Source of the DNA: Filobasidium wieringae
Lineage: Eukaryota; Basidiomycota; Tremellomycetes; Filobasidiales; Filobasidiaceae
Direction of reading: 5' to 3'
Length of the DNA: 64,000 nucleotides
Assembly (NCBI GenBank): GCA_001600055.1
Contig: BCIV01000026.1
Coordinates: 1-64,000 of the forward strand
Shown piece after piece: positions 23,882-35,219 of this stretch. Positions within the stretch are counted from its first letter, which is position 1. Each line of letters opens with the position of its first letter. Below the pieces are notes generated by a model. The model ran no database searches. It was not told the DNA's origin and saw only the letters and a program-made list of their open reading frames with translations. The translations under genes and the position numbers were made by a program.

Positions 23882-24724
23882 CGTGTTGTGATAGGAACAA
23901 GGTGTCGTGATAGGACCAAGAGCTGTGAGCCTCGGAAAAGGGGGAGAGTTGTGTCAACAGAAAGTTGGCTGTGTTGCTGTATGACAAGTGTGAGGGAATG
24001 CCTTTGGTGTATATCCCCAAGACCTTGTGCGACCTTATGTACGAGTCCTGTTGCACCGCAGGGTCCTTTCCGAGCCAAGTCTGTCGTCATTGTTGTTTGT
24101 TGTTTTGATGTTATCGGTGGTGTCATAGTGGTGTGTTCAAGTTTACGATAGCGAATCCTGCATGATATGCATAGAAGTCGAAGATTTGGCGATTGCCAGC
24201 GTATTCTGGGAGATCATATGCAGGGAGGATTTTCGACTGGCGACTGGCGCCACTGGGGCTCGGCGACAGGGTGTATCGCTATATACCTAATCCCTTAAGC
24301 GAAGATTCCTCCCTTTTGCAATACGATCGAGCAGAGTCGATGACGCAGAGTCGATGAAACGCGTTTCACCAGGCGGCGGCGGGCGGGCCGGGAAGAGCGC
24401 GGGGGGAGACGGACGGGAGGGTACGCGAGGCGAGCCACCTTCTATCAGGGGTCTCGTCGAGTGATCGCTTTCTTTGTGAATCTTTTCTGCTGGTGATCAA
24501 GAGGATCTCCATCGGTCGTCCGATTGATCGGTGCGCAGTCATCAGAAGGTTCCATGAGAGCACGCGGAAGCGATCAAACCCTAAGCTGTGCGAGTGTGAA
24601 AAAGGGCGACTTGTGATGGTTTGATGGGTGTGTTTACCTTTTAAGGATGTACTTGTGATCTAGGTAACGATCTTGAACGTGATTGAGAACAAGTTTCGTT
24701 CGATAGGCCCACACAACTTGAACG
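23882..24724. other. Divergent intergenic region
   Basis: About 840 bp between two genes transcribed away from each other, so it should hold both promoters. A short ORF track of Cys- and Val-rich codons on the plus strand is not supported by splice signals. A GC-rich patch (GGCGGCGGGCGGGCC) lies near 24375. No other element stands out. Confidence 0.4.
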
Positions 24725-26953
24725 ATGTCCGACAGTACAGGTGGTCAGCGTCGCCTGAAGAAGGCCAGATCGTACAGGAGTCTACGTGATGAGAAGCAGG
24801 TGCACGAGTTTATGGGACAGGCCGCACTCGACAACTCGCCGGAGGAAAGTTCTGCTACTCCGAGATTGAGAAGGAAGCCGAGTCGGGCAGGAAGTGATTG
24901 GGTGAGTGCGCATTCGTGATCAAGGTTGAAGGGGGAGCGGGAGTTGATCGATGCTTTGAATAGGATACGACTTCATCCACGGGGCATGGTTCACATCAAG
25001 TCTCGCCTCCACCGCTCCCACCCATCACCTTTCCCATCAGAGGCGGAATTCATGGGATCGGTGGTACGACCGTATCGACCGACTCATCCTCCCTATCCGG
25101 ATCGAGGGAAGGATCTCTGCATCCCTCTCAACATTCTTCCACGACGAGACGTGTCCATCAGAGAGAAAGAGAATCCCACATTCGATTCAGACCGAGAAGT
25201 GAGTCCGACGTAGGCCCCGCTCTGGACCCAAGGCTGACCTCCTGCCAGTCCCTTTCATACCGCTATCACTCCCCCACCCCGTCTCACCCAATATCGACCT
25301 CATCGCGCGTTCCTGTATCGCCAAGCTCCAAACGGACCAATCACTTTCCCAATCCCAACCGAGTTCCGAGCTGGAACTCATCCCATCCATCCATTTCCCC
25401 CATTCCCCATCGCCTTTCATACATCACGATCCCTCCAGCTCTGCCTATCCGGACGGGCTGATCTTGCCCAAGAGATTGTTGACGAGTGATCAACTGCGAT
25501 CCAGGTTCGGCGATTGGGAGAAGGAGGCGTTGTTGTATGGACAGGGGGAGGATGGGGTGAGGACTAGTGATCCTCCTTTACCTGATTTGTTTTCCCGGGT
25601 GAGTAGCGATTCAAGAAGAGCGAGGTGTGCATCGTCACTGACCAGAACGACGGTTCGCAGTGCCACGATATAGCCAGCCAATCGAACGGACGAAGGACGA
25701 TCGTCACATTCTACGTCCCCGATCCTTCCCTCTCTCCGCCCTGTGCCTCCGCTTCCGCCTCGACGACCCAAGACCCACATCCACTAGAGATCTATGTCGC
25801 ACCGGGCTTGGCGGTGGATATCATCGGTCTGGCAGAGACGGCCAGCGATTTCAAAAGCAGGACGGATCATCTGCTACGACCGCTCCGGGTGTACAGGGAA
25901 GGTGGGTGTTTACCTGTCGAAGACGGGGCTGGGGTGGGCGAGGGACGGAGAGAGATCGGACCTGGGATGGACGGGTTGCCAGGTTAGTAAAGAAATTGAT
26001 CCAGGTCGAAGGAGGTAGACTCACAGGACTTGCGTATTCTCAGCTCGATTGATCAACGATCCGTTCGAACCGAGTCTCAAATCCACTCTTCGCCAACCAG
26101 TCATCCAACCAGACGACCTATCCTACATCCTGAGCATGTCCGCAGCCGCCGCACTCCCGATCTCAAGAGTAGCTTTATGTCCTACGGTACATGAGAGGTG
26201 GTCCGGGCGATACGGCGTGAGGTTCCATACGTTTCAGAGGGGGACTGGGAGGTTGTATGATCCGGTTGAAGGTGAGGAGGACGAGGTGGAGCTGGATCGC
26301 GATGTAGGTTACGATGTGAGTCTGCTATAAAGTCGTCAGAGTCAGCGTCAAGGTGGGATTTCACGCTGAAACCTAGCTTTGACTTACAGATGAGATCGGT
26401 CTGTGCTCTCACAGGTGGTCTGGGATGTACATTCAGCTACACGCTGTACGACGCCGAGCCTTATCCACGAGTCCAGGCCGAGGTGTGGACATCGTTTCAA
26501 TTCGTCCCGGGCGCTCATGAGCCTTGGCTAGGTCGATGGAGCGATGAGATCTACCGTGCTCTTCGACCGTCGTTGTTGGTGCCGTTGATCGTGAAGAGGG
26601 AGGTGGAGAAGGCGATGAGATTACCGGAGAGGAAAGTCGCTAGGATCGTTGTCCGGACGCAAGGGAAAGAACCTTCTTATCGGCGATTTACATTCAAGAG
26701 AGGAGAATCGTTGCTTCCGTGGAGAGGATTCCTGGGATCTACGGAGAGGAGGCTCTTATCCGATGGATACGTTCAGAGTTGCAGACGATTGCACGAGAGA
26801 GAGTCTGTTCAACGAGCGAGGATGATGTTCAAGTTGACGACGCCGGGACCCAAGCCGAGGTTGCAGGGAGGAGCGGCGGACATGCCTGGTACTCCGATTA
26901 CACCGGTGCGGACTGGATTGAGACCTCTGTTGATGAAAGGGTCGTTGTTGTAG
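24725..26953 (+). CDS. Uncharacterised protein, ~6 exons
   Basis: Starts MSDSTGGQRRLKKARSYRSL at 24725. Inferred introns: 24902-24931 (30 nt), 25199-25232 (34 nt), about 25600-25661, about 25983-26041 and about 26315-26389. Frames join through all of them, and the last exon runs to TAG at 26951-26953. After a basic N-terminus come blocks rich in hydrophobic and aromatic residues (IDALNRIRLHPRG, YVAPGLAVDIIGLAE, WSGRYGVRFHTF, then WTSFQFVPGAHEPWLGRW). Toward the end is a basic KREVEKAMRLPERKVARI segment. This looks like a folded, conserved eukaryotic protein, but I recognise no catalytic motif or domain and will not name one. The two very short introns are unusual and decide the frame early in the gene. 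Confidence 0.7.
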
Positions 26954-27029
26954 GCAAAACGACGATGATAAGAGGTATATAAGATGGCGATAGTAGTAGT
27001 GATATAGGAAAGAGCATGAGGTGTCGTAG

Positions 27030-27305
27030 CGTTTTGGGTGAATGCCTCGTCACAAACGGAACACGACTGCGATATGACAGCAACACAAACGTGACACGTG
27101 TGCGACATATCTGGTTTACAGCGCAGCTCCAGCGGGACGCGGGTGCCCTACAACTGCTTCACAGTGCATCACGAGACAGCCCGCGCGGAACACACTCGTG
27201 ACACAAATGCGTCACGAGACTGCATGACTTGGCTCAAGGGGATACAAACGCGTTACTTCTGAATCACGGCTGCGCCACAGACTTGTAACAAGCGCATCAC
27301 AAGCG
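27030..27305. repeat. GTGCTGC/TTGTG-word array 5 (complement orientation)
   Basis: Words GCAACACAAACG, GAACACGACTGCG, GTGACACAAATGCG and GCGCATCACAAGCG recur. The array lies just downstream of the 24725-26953 gene and before the 3' end of the minus-strand gene ending at 27635. Confidence 0.55.
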
Positions 27306-27634
27306 GGACTCGTATGATATCGATTGGAGCTGAACACTTCGAACCTGAAGCTCAAGTAAACCAAGATGGCGAAGATAGATTCGATATGTCTTGACAAAAC
27401 TAAGGCACTCATCAAGGGTCTCCATAGATTCAATCATAACACAACTGAGGAGAAAGGTAGAACAACTCAAACAAATCTTTGACGACGACAAACGAGGCCC
27501 AAAACGGGAGGACCGATAGTCCTACACCTCTACGCTAAGGCCAAGTCAAACAGACTGTACCCGAGAACGGTGCGATTTCGTCACGACATCTCAAACACCT
27601 CGAATTGGTACGTCTCTGAATTCGAAGGTTGATT

Positions 27635-28799
27635 CTACCGCAAGTAGCACTCTGACAAATATCCTAAACGTAGCATCGATAGGTCAGTCTCCACCAAGTG
27701 TACTCTCCCTTGACGGACACGCGCGCCACTCACGATCCTCCTCAAACTACGCTCGAGCGAACTTTCGGCATCCCTCCAGTCGGCATGACCAGCATGGACA
27801 AAGAGGAGAACACTGGAGCTGGCCTCGTTCATGTCCAAAAGGCGCCTATGTATGATCAATTCCCTCACGCTGTCAGTAGCTACTATATCGTGACTGTGAA
27901 GCCTTAACGTTCCACCAGCCACGTCAGGTGAAGGCGGAACTACCAGTGCCATCCTGTCAAGAGTAGCGATCATCTCTGGCTGAAGATCCTGTTGAGCGGA
28001 AATACCTGGACTGTTCGAGCGGATCGAGTGTTGCTCGGGAGGAGCGGGAGCGGGAGCGGCTTGGCCTAGGCGACGAGTTGATTGAGTGAAGATTTCCCAT
28101 TTCGACTCTTCCTCTGGCTTACCTTGCTGCATCACGATCGAACTCGAAGGCATCAAAGGGATCTCGGGGTAGATAGGCGTAAAGGCGGCAAGGCCTGTAC
28201 GATCGATCATGTCAGCGAAGACATCCCGTTTCAGACCACTTCTTTCTGTATCTCACCTTGCTCCATCGGAAATTCATCCTCCGTTAGCCTCCAGCAATGA
28301 GGAGGTGCCACCCTCACTATCGATACGCAAAACACAGGTCAGTCATCAATTCAATGCTCATCAACAGTTGGACTCGCGAACCTTTCTTCAGGATGGATCC
28401 ACCGATCGGACCGGTGAATTGACGTTTCTTGGGTAAAGGACGGAAAGGGCGGGGGTCTTCCTCCTCCTTCACTATCGCCCCCGCTTGAATATTGTCATCT
28501 TGAATGTTGTTGGGTTCGTTTTGAACGTTGGTTGCTCCATCTTGGACATCAGCATGGTTTACGCGGGTAGCGTTCTCCTGAACGGTGGCAGTTTGATTCT
28601 GGGCGCTGGCGGGTTGGTCTTGAACATCGGGAGCGTTGATCTGGGAATTGGTCGCAGGTACTTCCGCTTGAACATCTCGATTCGCGTTCGGGGTCGGGTT
28701 CGGGTTCGTGGTAGTGGTCGCCTGCTCTGCACGGTGCTGGTCCTTTGCGGATTTGGCGGCCAGACGTGCTGAAGTCCGAGTACCGGGGCGGCTAGACAT
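27635..28799 (-). CDS. Uncharacterised protein with a Val-Gln repeat
   Basis: Starts MSSRPGTRTSARLAAKSAKD at 28799. The first exon has a run of DVQ, NVQ, TVQ and similar triplets with Asn, Ala and Asp between them (about residues 40-105), a low-complexity repeat. It then reads PFRPLPKKRQFTGPIGG before a likely intron. The best-phased junction uses a GC donor (GCGAGT) near 28387 and leads into VAPPHCWRLTEDEFPMEQ, then GLAAFTPIYPEIPL after another intron, and a Pro/Ala/Gln-rich exon beyond 28090. The 3' end is uncertain: the last exon may stop at 27635 or be spliced again. I recognise no family. The SARLAAK motif recalls basic nuclear proteins, but that is only an impression. Confidence 0.6.
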
Positions 28800-29634
28800 G
28801 GCGCTACTGGTACGGTGGAGGTTGAAGTTGGGGCCGGCGTCAGTTGTGGGCCGGATGTGAATCGATTGTATAGCGTTGGTTTGGATTGACGGGAAAGCGT
28901 GATATCAATATCGTTGAAGCTATTCATCAAATCCGTTCATCCCTAACCCTATACCTTATATCTCTCTACGCTTTACGCCACCACGCACCACAAGGCATCA
29001 ACAATGCTCCACTCTTTGCCGTCAAAGGACGTCTGGACATCTCATCCGCGTCCCTACCTCGTCGCTCGCGCTCATAAACATGCCACCATCGCACCTCCTC
29101 TTGAACCTCTTGTTCACCGCTTTCCACCTGTCCTATCTTCGATTCGACTGCTCAAACATAGCGGTCAATAATTCACTGACCATCATCCCACTCCCTAATG
29201 GATAAGGATTCAGGGATCAATCAATCACGCGCAAATGATTAGGTTTCTGATGGAAAGAAAACGCTTATTCCCTTCGCGCGATCACCCGAAAGGAGTCGTC
29301 TCTCTTCGATCACGTTTCATCGTCAAGCGAGTGTGAGGATCATGTTCGTTTCTTTCGGATGTGATTGGCGCACATCTACCCTTCGAATGTTTCGATTTAG
29401 ACGTATCCTTCTTTCGTTTGCACCACGGTAATAGGACTCACCCGATCAAAGTCCCACCCGAAGCAAACGTGGCGGGCGATGATGACGCCTCGTCTAAAGG
29501 GTTCATCCTGGTCGATGTATTTGACAACTGATTGACAACGAACCGCACAGCACAAACATACATACATCCTTACGCATTCAGACACATCGATCTACTGAGG
29601 TCGCTTCAGCAAGCACCACACACACGCACACACC
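28800..29634. other. Divergent intergenic region
   Basis: About 830 bp between head-to-head genes (27635-28799 minus, 29635 plus). A CA-rich stretch (ACACACGCACACACC) directly precedes the ATG at 29635. No ORF of interest; probably a shared promoter region. Confidence 0.4.
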
Positions 29635-30275
29635 ATGACGCGATCCAAAAAGAACCGCCGTACCGCGCCGTCTGAAGATCCGCCCAACTTCATCGATACC
29701 AACGCTACCGTTCCCGATCACGAACAAGCTGAAGAAAGGGTAGAGATGGCACAGCCCAGAGTTGAGAAACGGGAAGAGGTTGGGGAAATTCAGAGTGAGG
29801 TAGCTGAGATCAAGGTCGAGGAAGGGGACATCGCCGAGCCCAGAGGAGATGAGACTCCGGTTGATGGTCAATCGGGTCACCCGAGTAAGATTTTGGAGGT
29901 AGGGCCGTCGGTTCGATTGGATTCGCCACCTTTGACTGACAGATCTCTTCACTTACTATCGAGCAGATCCAGGATACTCAATCCGTTCCTCCTGCTGCCG
30001 CCCAGTTGGGTCCCGGTCACTCAAACAAGGCAAGTTTCGTTCAATCTCACTGATGATCAGTCAACCTTGACTGATATTCCTCTTCTCTGTATATTCGATC
30101 TACCCGATAAACGCAGGTAACTCAGGACGGTCCTACACAGAGCAGTCCTGCGACTGCTGGAAACAGATCTCTCCATCAGATGCAGGACGGTATCAGACTT
30201 AACAAGGCATCGCCAACTCATTATCGTCTTAAGGGAAATGTCAAGAAGCTAGGCGGCATGTGGGAGCAGAAATGA
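29635..30275 (+). CDS. Small acidic protein, 169 aa, 3 exons, one GC-AG intron
   Basis: Exons 29635-29898, 29943-30029 and 30117-30275 are each a multiple of three (88, 29 and 53 codons), giving 169 aa. The start MTRSKKNRRTAPSEDPP is basic. The following region is Glu-rich with valine spacing (EERVEMAQ, EKREEVGEI, EVAEIKVEEGD), possibly helical. The C-terminus NVKKLGGMWEQK is basic. Intron 2 (30030-30116) starts GCAAGT, the usual context of GC-AG introns. I know no family. The gene converges on the SNF2 gene, with about 200 bp between stop codons. Confidence 0.75.
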
Positions 30276-30471
30276 GCAAGGTCGTGATGTGTTTCAGCGT
30301 CCAACCGCGGACATGTATGTAGAAGAACGTGGTCATGTATGTGACGATACAAGACATGACGACCTGTGACACAAGCTACAAGTGACCGACTGGGTTTCAA
30401 TCGGTAAGCTGTAAAAGGTCGTAAACATCCTTGAACCGCAAGTGCGGATGTTCCCTCAGACCCAAACTTCT

Positions 30472-33400
30472 CTAAACGTTCACATTCGCGTCAGCCGACT
30501 TGTTGCTGCTTCTTGTACCTGTGCTTACCCCTTCCCCATAGACTATCATATCGTACATATCGTCCGGACTATCTGCAGTAATGAATCGATGTATCGTGAC
30601 GAATTTTTGTTGGCCGGGACGTAAAAGTCGTCCTTCCAGCTGCGTTACATCGCCTGGACTACGTCTGCAGAAGTCCACTCGAGACGTCAGCGGACCTTTC
30701 GGGCAGGAACATCTAATTACATACGGAATATCGAGCACGTATAGATGGTTGAACATTTGCAAATTCTTTCCCTCTGAAATGGGGTTGATCAGTCCGATCA
30801 GTACCTTAACGTCTCGCCGTCGTCCACAGTCTAGTAAGATCTGATTTTTAGCCTCTCTTGTCTCGACTTGACCGTCGTATACCATATAAAAATGATCCGC
30901 TGGGTCGTTTGTAGCTTGTAACAAGTCAAACGGTCGATAGCCACGAGCCCGTAAGTGCCTTTCGAGCGGTTTGATAAAATCTTGGCTTTGGCCGACGATC
31001 AGGATCTTGTCATGTGGAGAGGTTCGGTGAACTGAACATGCCCGGGTACTATATCGACACCTCACGACCATCAGACATCGGTTTCTATAGGTTCTAGACT
31101 TGGCACTCACACGACTGCCTCGATCTTTGCTGTGCAATCTCGTTTGAGAGAACGCAACTGTTCCGTGAAATCCTCGGTGTCTCGCTGCGATAAGACCCGT
31201 CTTTGATTGCTGCGGACCCATCTTAAAGCCCCTTCCAGGGAGTAGGTCGCACGCTAGGATTTGTAAGCAGGTCAAATTACGATAAGCAAACGCCAGGTGC
31301 ATGGGGCTGAGCTTACTCTCGCAGCTTCAAGAGCCTCGAAGATATGCGAAGTCTGAGGGATGAATCCGTCAAGAGACGGGGCCATCCGTTTTTTGCACGC
31401 CCTGAAGAGATTCGATTGAGGCTCTATAGGCGACAAGGCAGCGAAAGAAATCACTTACTCTTGGTACGCGCCAACCAGCTTGTTTCGCAAGCGTTTCTCT
31501 ATACACGCAGTCGCTGCATCAGTCATTATCGACATGTTTCGACCTTGTTTCACCTACGGAATAGTCTCTCCACCATCTCCGGTCGACAAACGACTCTCTG
31601 TGCGTTGGACGCGTTGTGTTTGATACCGAGCATGGCAGCGACATCGGTCAAAGTGCGAGACATGTAGAGCGAGTGATTGCCTAGCTGTTTCCTCACCCAG
31701 TCTGTACGTAGATACTGTCCTTTGGGGAGTGTTTTGGAGAACGCTCCATAGTTGACTGTTGATTCGATTGCCTGGACGGGAAAGAGAAGATCAACATTTC
31801 GGCACGCATTGGTTGAAGACGCGCTTGATCGGACTCACTCCAGCCATTCTGAGCGGTGCGTAGAGGTCACAAGCGCTTTCTTTGATAGGCGTTCCAGACA
31901 GTAATATGACTTGTTTCACCGTTTCGCAAAAGGACGGTATATACTTTGCTATTCGTTTCCTAGCGTTACGCAGTTCTTGGACTGATGCGGTCAATATCTG
32001 TCAACTTCAGTCGTGGGATATGGCTACTTGAGCGAACAGCTGTGGGAGCTCACATTCGTCCACGATGACTCGAAAGGCCTTGTGATCGGATAGGGTGATG
32101 GCGGGCGTGGTTCTGTCCTTACCCTCGCAGTTGACGTGAATCAGGTTGAAAGCTGTGTGCGGGAAAAGGAGTCAATCCGGATCGTCCGTTGGCTTTTCGA
32201 TTTGACCCTGACTTACGCATGATTACCACGCTTGCCGTTTTCGGATCCTGAGATCACTCGTCAATGCACGGTTCACACGATCAGCGATGACTCGAAGGGA
32301 CATGCTTACTTTTGCGTGATCCTGCAAGAGACGATCCCATTGATCGACATCCGCAACGATTCTCAACCACGGGATCAAGGCTGGCATATGTTTCTCTACC
32401 TCCCACTGTAGGTCATCAATACTAGCGCACGTAAGCGGATGTATCGTAGCACGCAGGTTCGGGGTAGTTTTGCGAAAGAGGGAAGGAAGATATTGAGACG
32501 GAGTGTGTACTGACCTTCCATACTACGGTCTCCAATCCGGCGGGACAGAAGACGATGGTATTCCGAGGTTGCTTGGTCTCGGTTATGTCTTTCGAAAAGA
32601 CGGACAAGGCGGAAATTGTCTTTCCCATTCCCACAGCATCACAGAGCATGAACCCGCGAAGCTTCTTAGGGGTAGGGGAGGTGGTAAATCCCGGCTCGTC
32701 CATCTGTTTAAGATAGCGAGGAAGAGTGTTGTGAAATAGATCAGTCGAGAGGACCTTGTCGAGTGCGCAGTAAAGGGACTTGCCAATTTCCACAAGCTAG
32801 CTGCAGCACAGATCTGAAAGTGAAAAGACCTAGATCAGCTCGCTTGTCGTCGAACGAACGATCAAAGTAAGCGACTCTGACCTGGGCCGAGGTCAACGAT
32901 GTTTTCATAAAAGGTAAAGCGGGCCAATTCTCCAGAGTTATTGTTTCTATGGGTAACTCGAGCATCTTGAAAGCCTCAGACAAGGTGGATATCGGACCAT
33001 CGCTCCTCATGGTAGAGAAACTCGGGACCGGATCCAATCGATTCGACTGGACCGTTTCCTCTTCCTCGTCCAGAAGTGCGTCAGGTTGTAAAAACGACCC
33101 GGCTCCTATCACGAGACTGCTCAACATGTCCACAGTTGCATCATCATTCAGATCTTCCCTTGTGAGATCGTATCTTTCGGCGAGGTGAGCGTGGAGTTCC
33201 TGTTTCTGACTGGGAGACAGGGTAGCCAGACGAGGAGGTCTTACGTCGGAAGGTGCCGGCGTTTTCGCTTGAAAGTCTGATCGGAGCGATGATGATGTGT
33301 CCTTTTTGTCCGATAGGGACGTAGGTGGATCGAGATGATGAGCACGAAGAGCCGGAGGTAGACGATCTCGAACGGGTTTGGTGGTCGATCCATCTTGCTC

Positions 33401-34392
33401 GGGAGAGGATGAACGTCTCGATCTCTTTCTTGAAATCTTCGGACGGGAGGAATGGGTGCTTGATGGCCCAGCTTTAGCGGAAAGAGACTACTTCATATGA
33501 CAGAGGATGAGGTAGGATAGGAGATAGAGCGAGGAAATACGAGAGCGAGCGATAAGAAAAGGAGAGAGAGAAAGCGATGAGAACGAGAACTCTTTCCCAG
33601 CAAACACCCCTCTGCGTTTTACTCACTGCCTGCCAGAACCTGATAGTCCTCCCTATTCTCTCCAGATGCAATTCTGAACCGAGGTGATCCTGTATCGATA
33701 GTGAATGGTTTGGACACATCAGACCGCTGCCCGTTCTCGTCCATTCGAGGGAAGCACGTTGCTCACGATCAGGACTTGCGGAATTCGATCGTAATATTCA
33801 AGAGGATGGGGAATATAGAGATTGCTAGCGGAAGGACATTCAGAGCCTGCGACGCCGTGCAGGAAGAGCGAAGTGGAGGAAGGAGATCTAGTTCGTAGTC
33901 TTAAGAAGCCGAACTATCTAGATAATTCGAACTCACAGATGACGGCAAAATTTCCCTTTTTCTCGTCACCCATATAATTGCCAGCCCTGAGTGACATACA
34001 AGTCTGACACCCGTGTTCTGAGAGCAGTTTTTCCATGACGGGTAAGATAGCCGACCATTCCTATAGAAGAGTAACGAGGAGATCATGAGTGATTGACCGG
34101 TCAGGAAGGGGACAGAGAGCCTCGCTCTCTACATGAGCTGAACATGATGGCCAAGTCATCTATCACTCACCGACTTGACCTTTTCAATCTGATCACCGTA
34201 GAACTTATCAATGAACAGTTTGACGGGATCGTGACTTTCGAACGTAGGGATCTTTTCCTGATCTAGTCGAGGAGGATCCTCAGGGGACTCTCCGAGCGGT
34301 GCCTTGTCTGAGTCGACATCGAGCGGTGAGGACAAGGTGGTTGATGGAGATTTTTGAGGTTGATGTGAATGTATGAGAGCCGAGATATTCAT
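30472..34392 (-). CDS. SNF2-family ATPase / helicase-like protein, many exons
   Basis: Minus strand from ATG at 34392 to TAG at 30472. Helicase motifs appear in order: Walker A-like CDAVGMGKTISAL (about 32610-32650), motif II VDEC (about 32050) where most SNF2 proteins have DEAH or DEGH, motif III LLSGTP (about 31890), then the C-terminal lobe with KILIVGQSQDF (about 31000) and motif VI QLEGRLLRPGQQ (about 30630). The N-terminal part (34392-33600) is followed by a long Ser/Arg-rich exon near 33470-33190. Exons join with GT-AG introns of about 45-80 nt, with one of only 30 nt (31998-32027) that keeps phase just after motif II. No RING, bromo or chromo domain was noticed. Likely a nuclear chromatin or DNA-repair ATPase by family; the subfamily is unknown. 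Not every exon border was fixed. Confidence 0.75.
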
Positions 34393-34549
34393 TATTCATG
34401 GTTCATGGCTCGTTGTCTACGGCCGAGTGATGCAGGTGTCGAGGTAGTGGTCAGCATCTGTCAGGAGAGGATCGCTATGTGCAAACAGAATTGCGAGCTG
34501 ATGGCCATTTTGATGAGATAATGATGACCTCCACTCTTTTGTTTGCTTT

Positions 34550-34965
34550 TTCGTTCAGCTTGTGCTGTGCTTGTTCAGGCACGTGCTGCATTTGTGGCCC
34601 AGTTGTGTTGCGTCTAAGCAGCTTTGTGTTGCGCTCGTGCTTCACCGATGCTGCGATCGTGCTCGCCAGAGTTTCAGTCGTGCTGGCTTGTGGACCGATT
34701 GTTCTCTCCGTGCTGCGTTCGTACACGGCAACCCTAATTTCCGAATTAGGGTCGACGCGCAAACTGGCTCGTTGACCCTGACGTCACGACCGTGCTCGCT
34801 AAGAGCTGGCTTGCTGGCTTGACAGCTTGACATTTGCCCGCTCTCGCCGTGCTGCGCTCGTGCAGTTTTTGGTCGCGCTTGTGTTGAGCTTGTGTTGCAA
34901 TTGTGATTCTTTGTGCTGTGAGTGATATTGCGCTTGTGATGCGCCTATGCTGCGCACGTGTCCCC
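34550..34965. repeat. GTGCTGC/TTGTG-word array 6 (longest)
   Basis: Over 400 bp of words such as CTTGTGCTGTGCTTG, CACGTGCTGCATTTGTG, GTTGTGTTGCG, TGTGTTGCGCTCGTGC and TTGTGTTGCAATTGTG. It lies between the divergent SNF2 gene and the gene starting at 35220. A hairpin with 9-bp arms ACCCTAATT/AATTAGGGT is embedded at 34731-34752. Confidence 0.7.
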
Positions 34966-35219
34966 TTTGTGACTGACCCCCGACTGGGCGACTTGCATCA
35001 ATCGAGTATCTACTCTAGCTACTCTAGGTACTCTAGCTACCATATTCAGTATATATACTCTGGTTCCTCTAGCTTCTCTCCGCTCTGGTTAGCCTACCAT
35101 CATACTGCATCTACTCGCAACCTGGCAATCTGCACTCGTCCCTGATGAGGATATCCAACCTAGGAAACTAGAACTAGATCCCTGTTAACAAGATTCGAGC
35201 CATATCAATCCCGTTTGAG
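34966..35219. other. CTAGCTACTC-rich upstream region
   Basis: Short stretch before the ATG at 35220 with repeated CTCTAGCTACTCTAGG words (35015-35045) and a TATATATAC stretch near 35050. Plausible promoter DNA for the 35220 gene; not proven. Confidence 0.35.
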
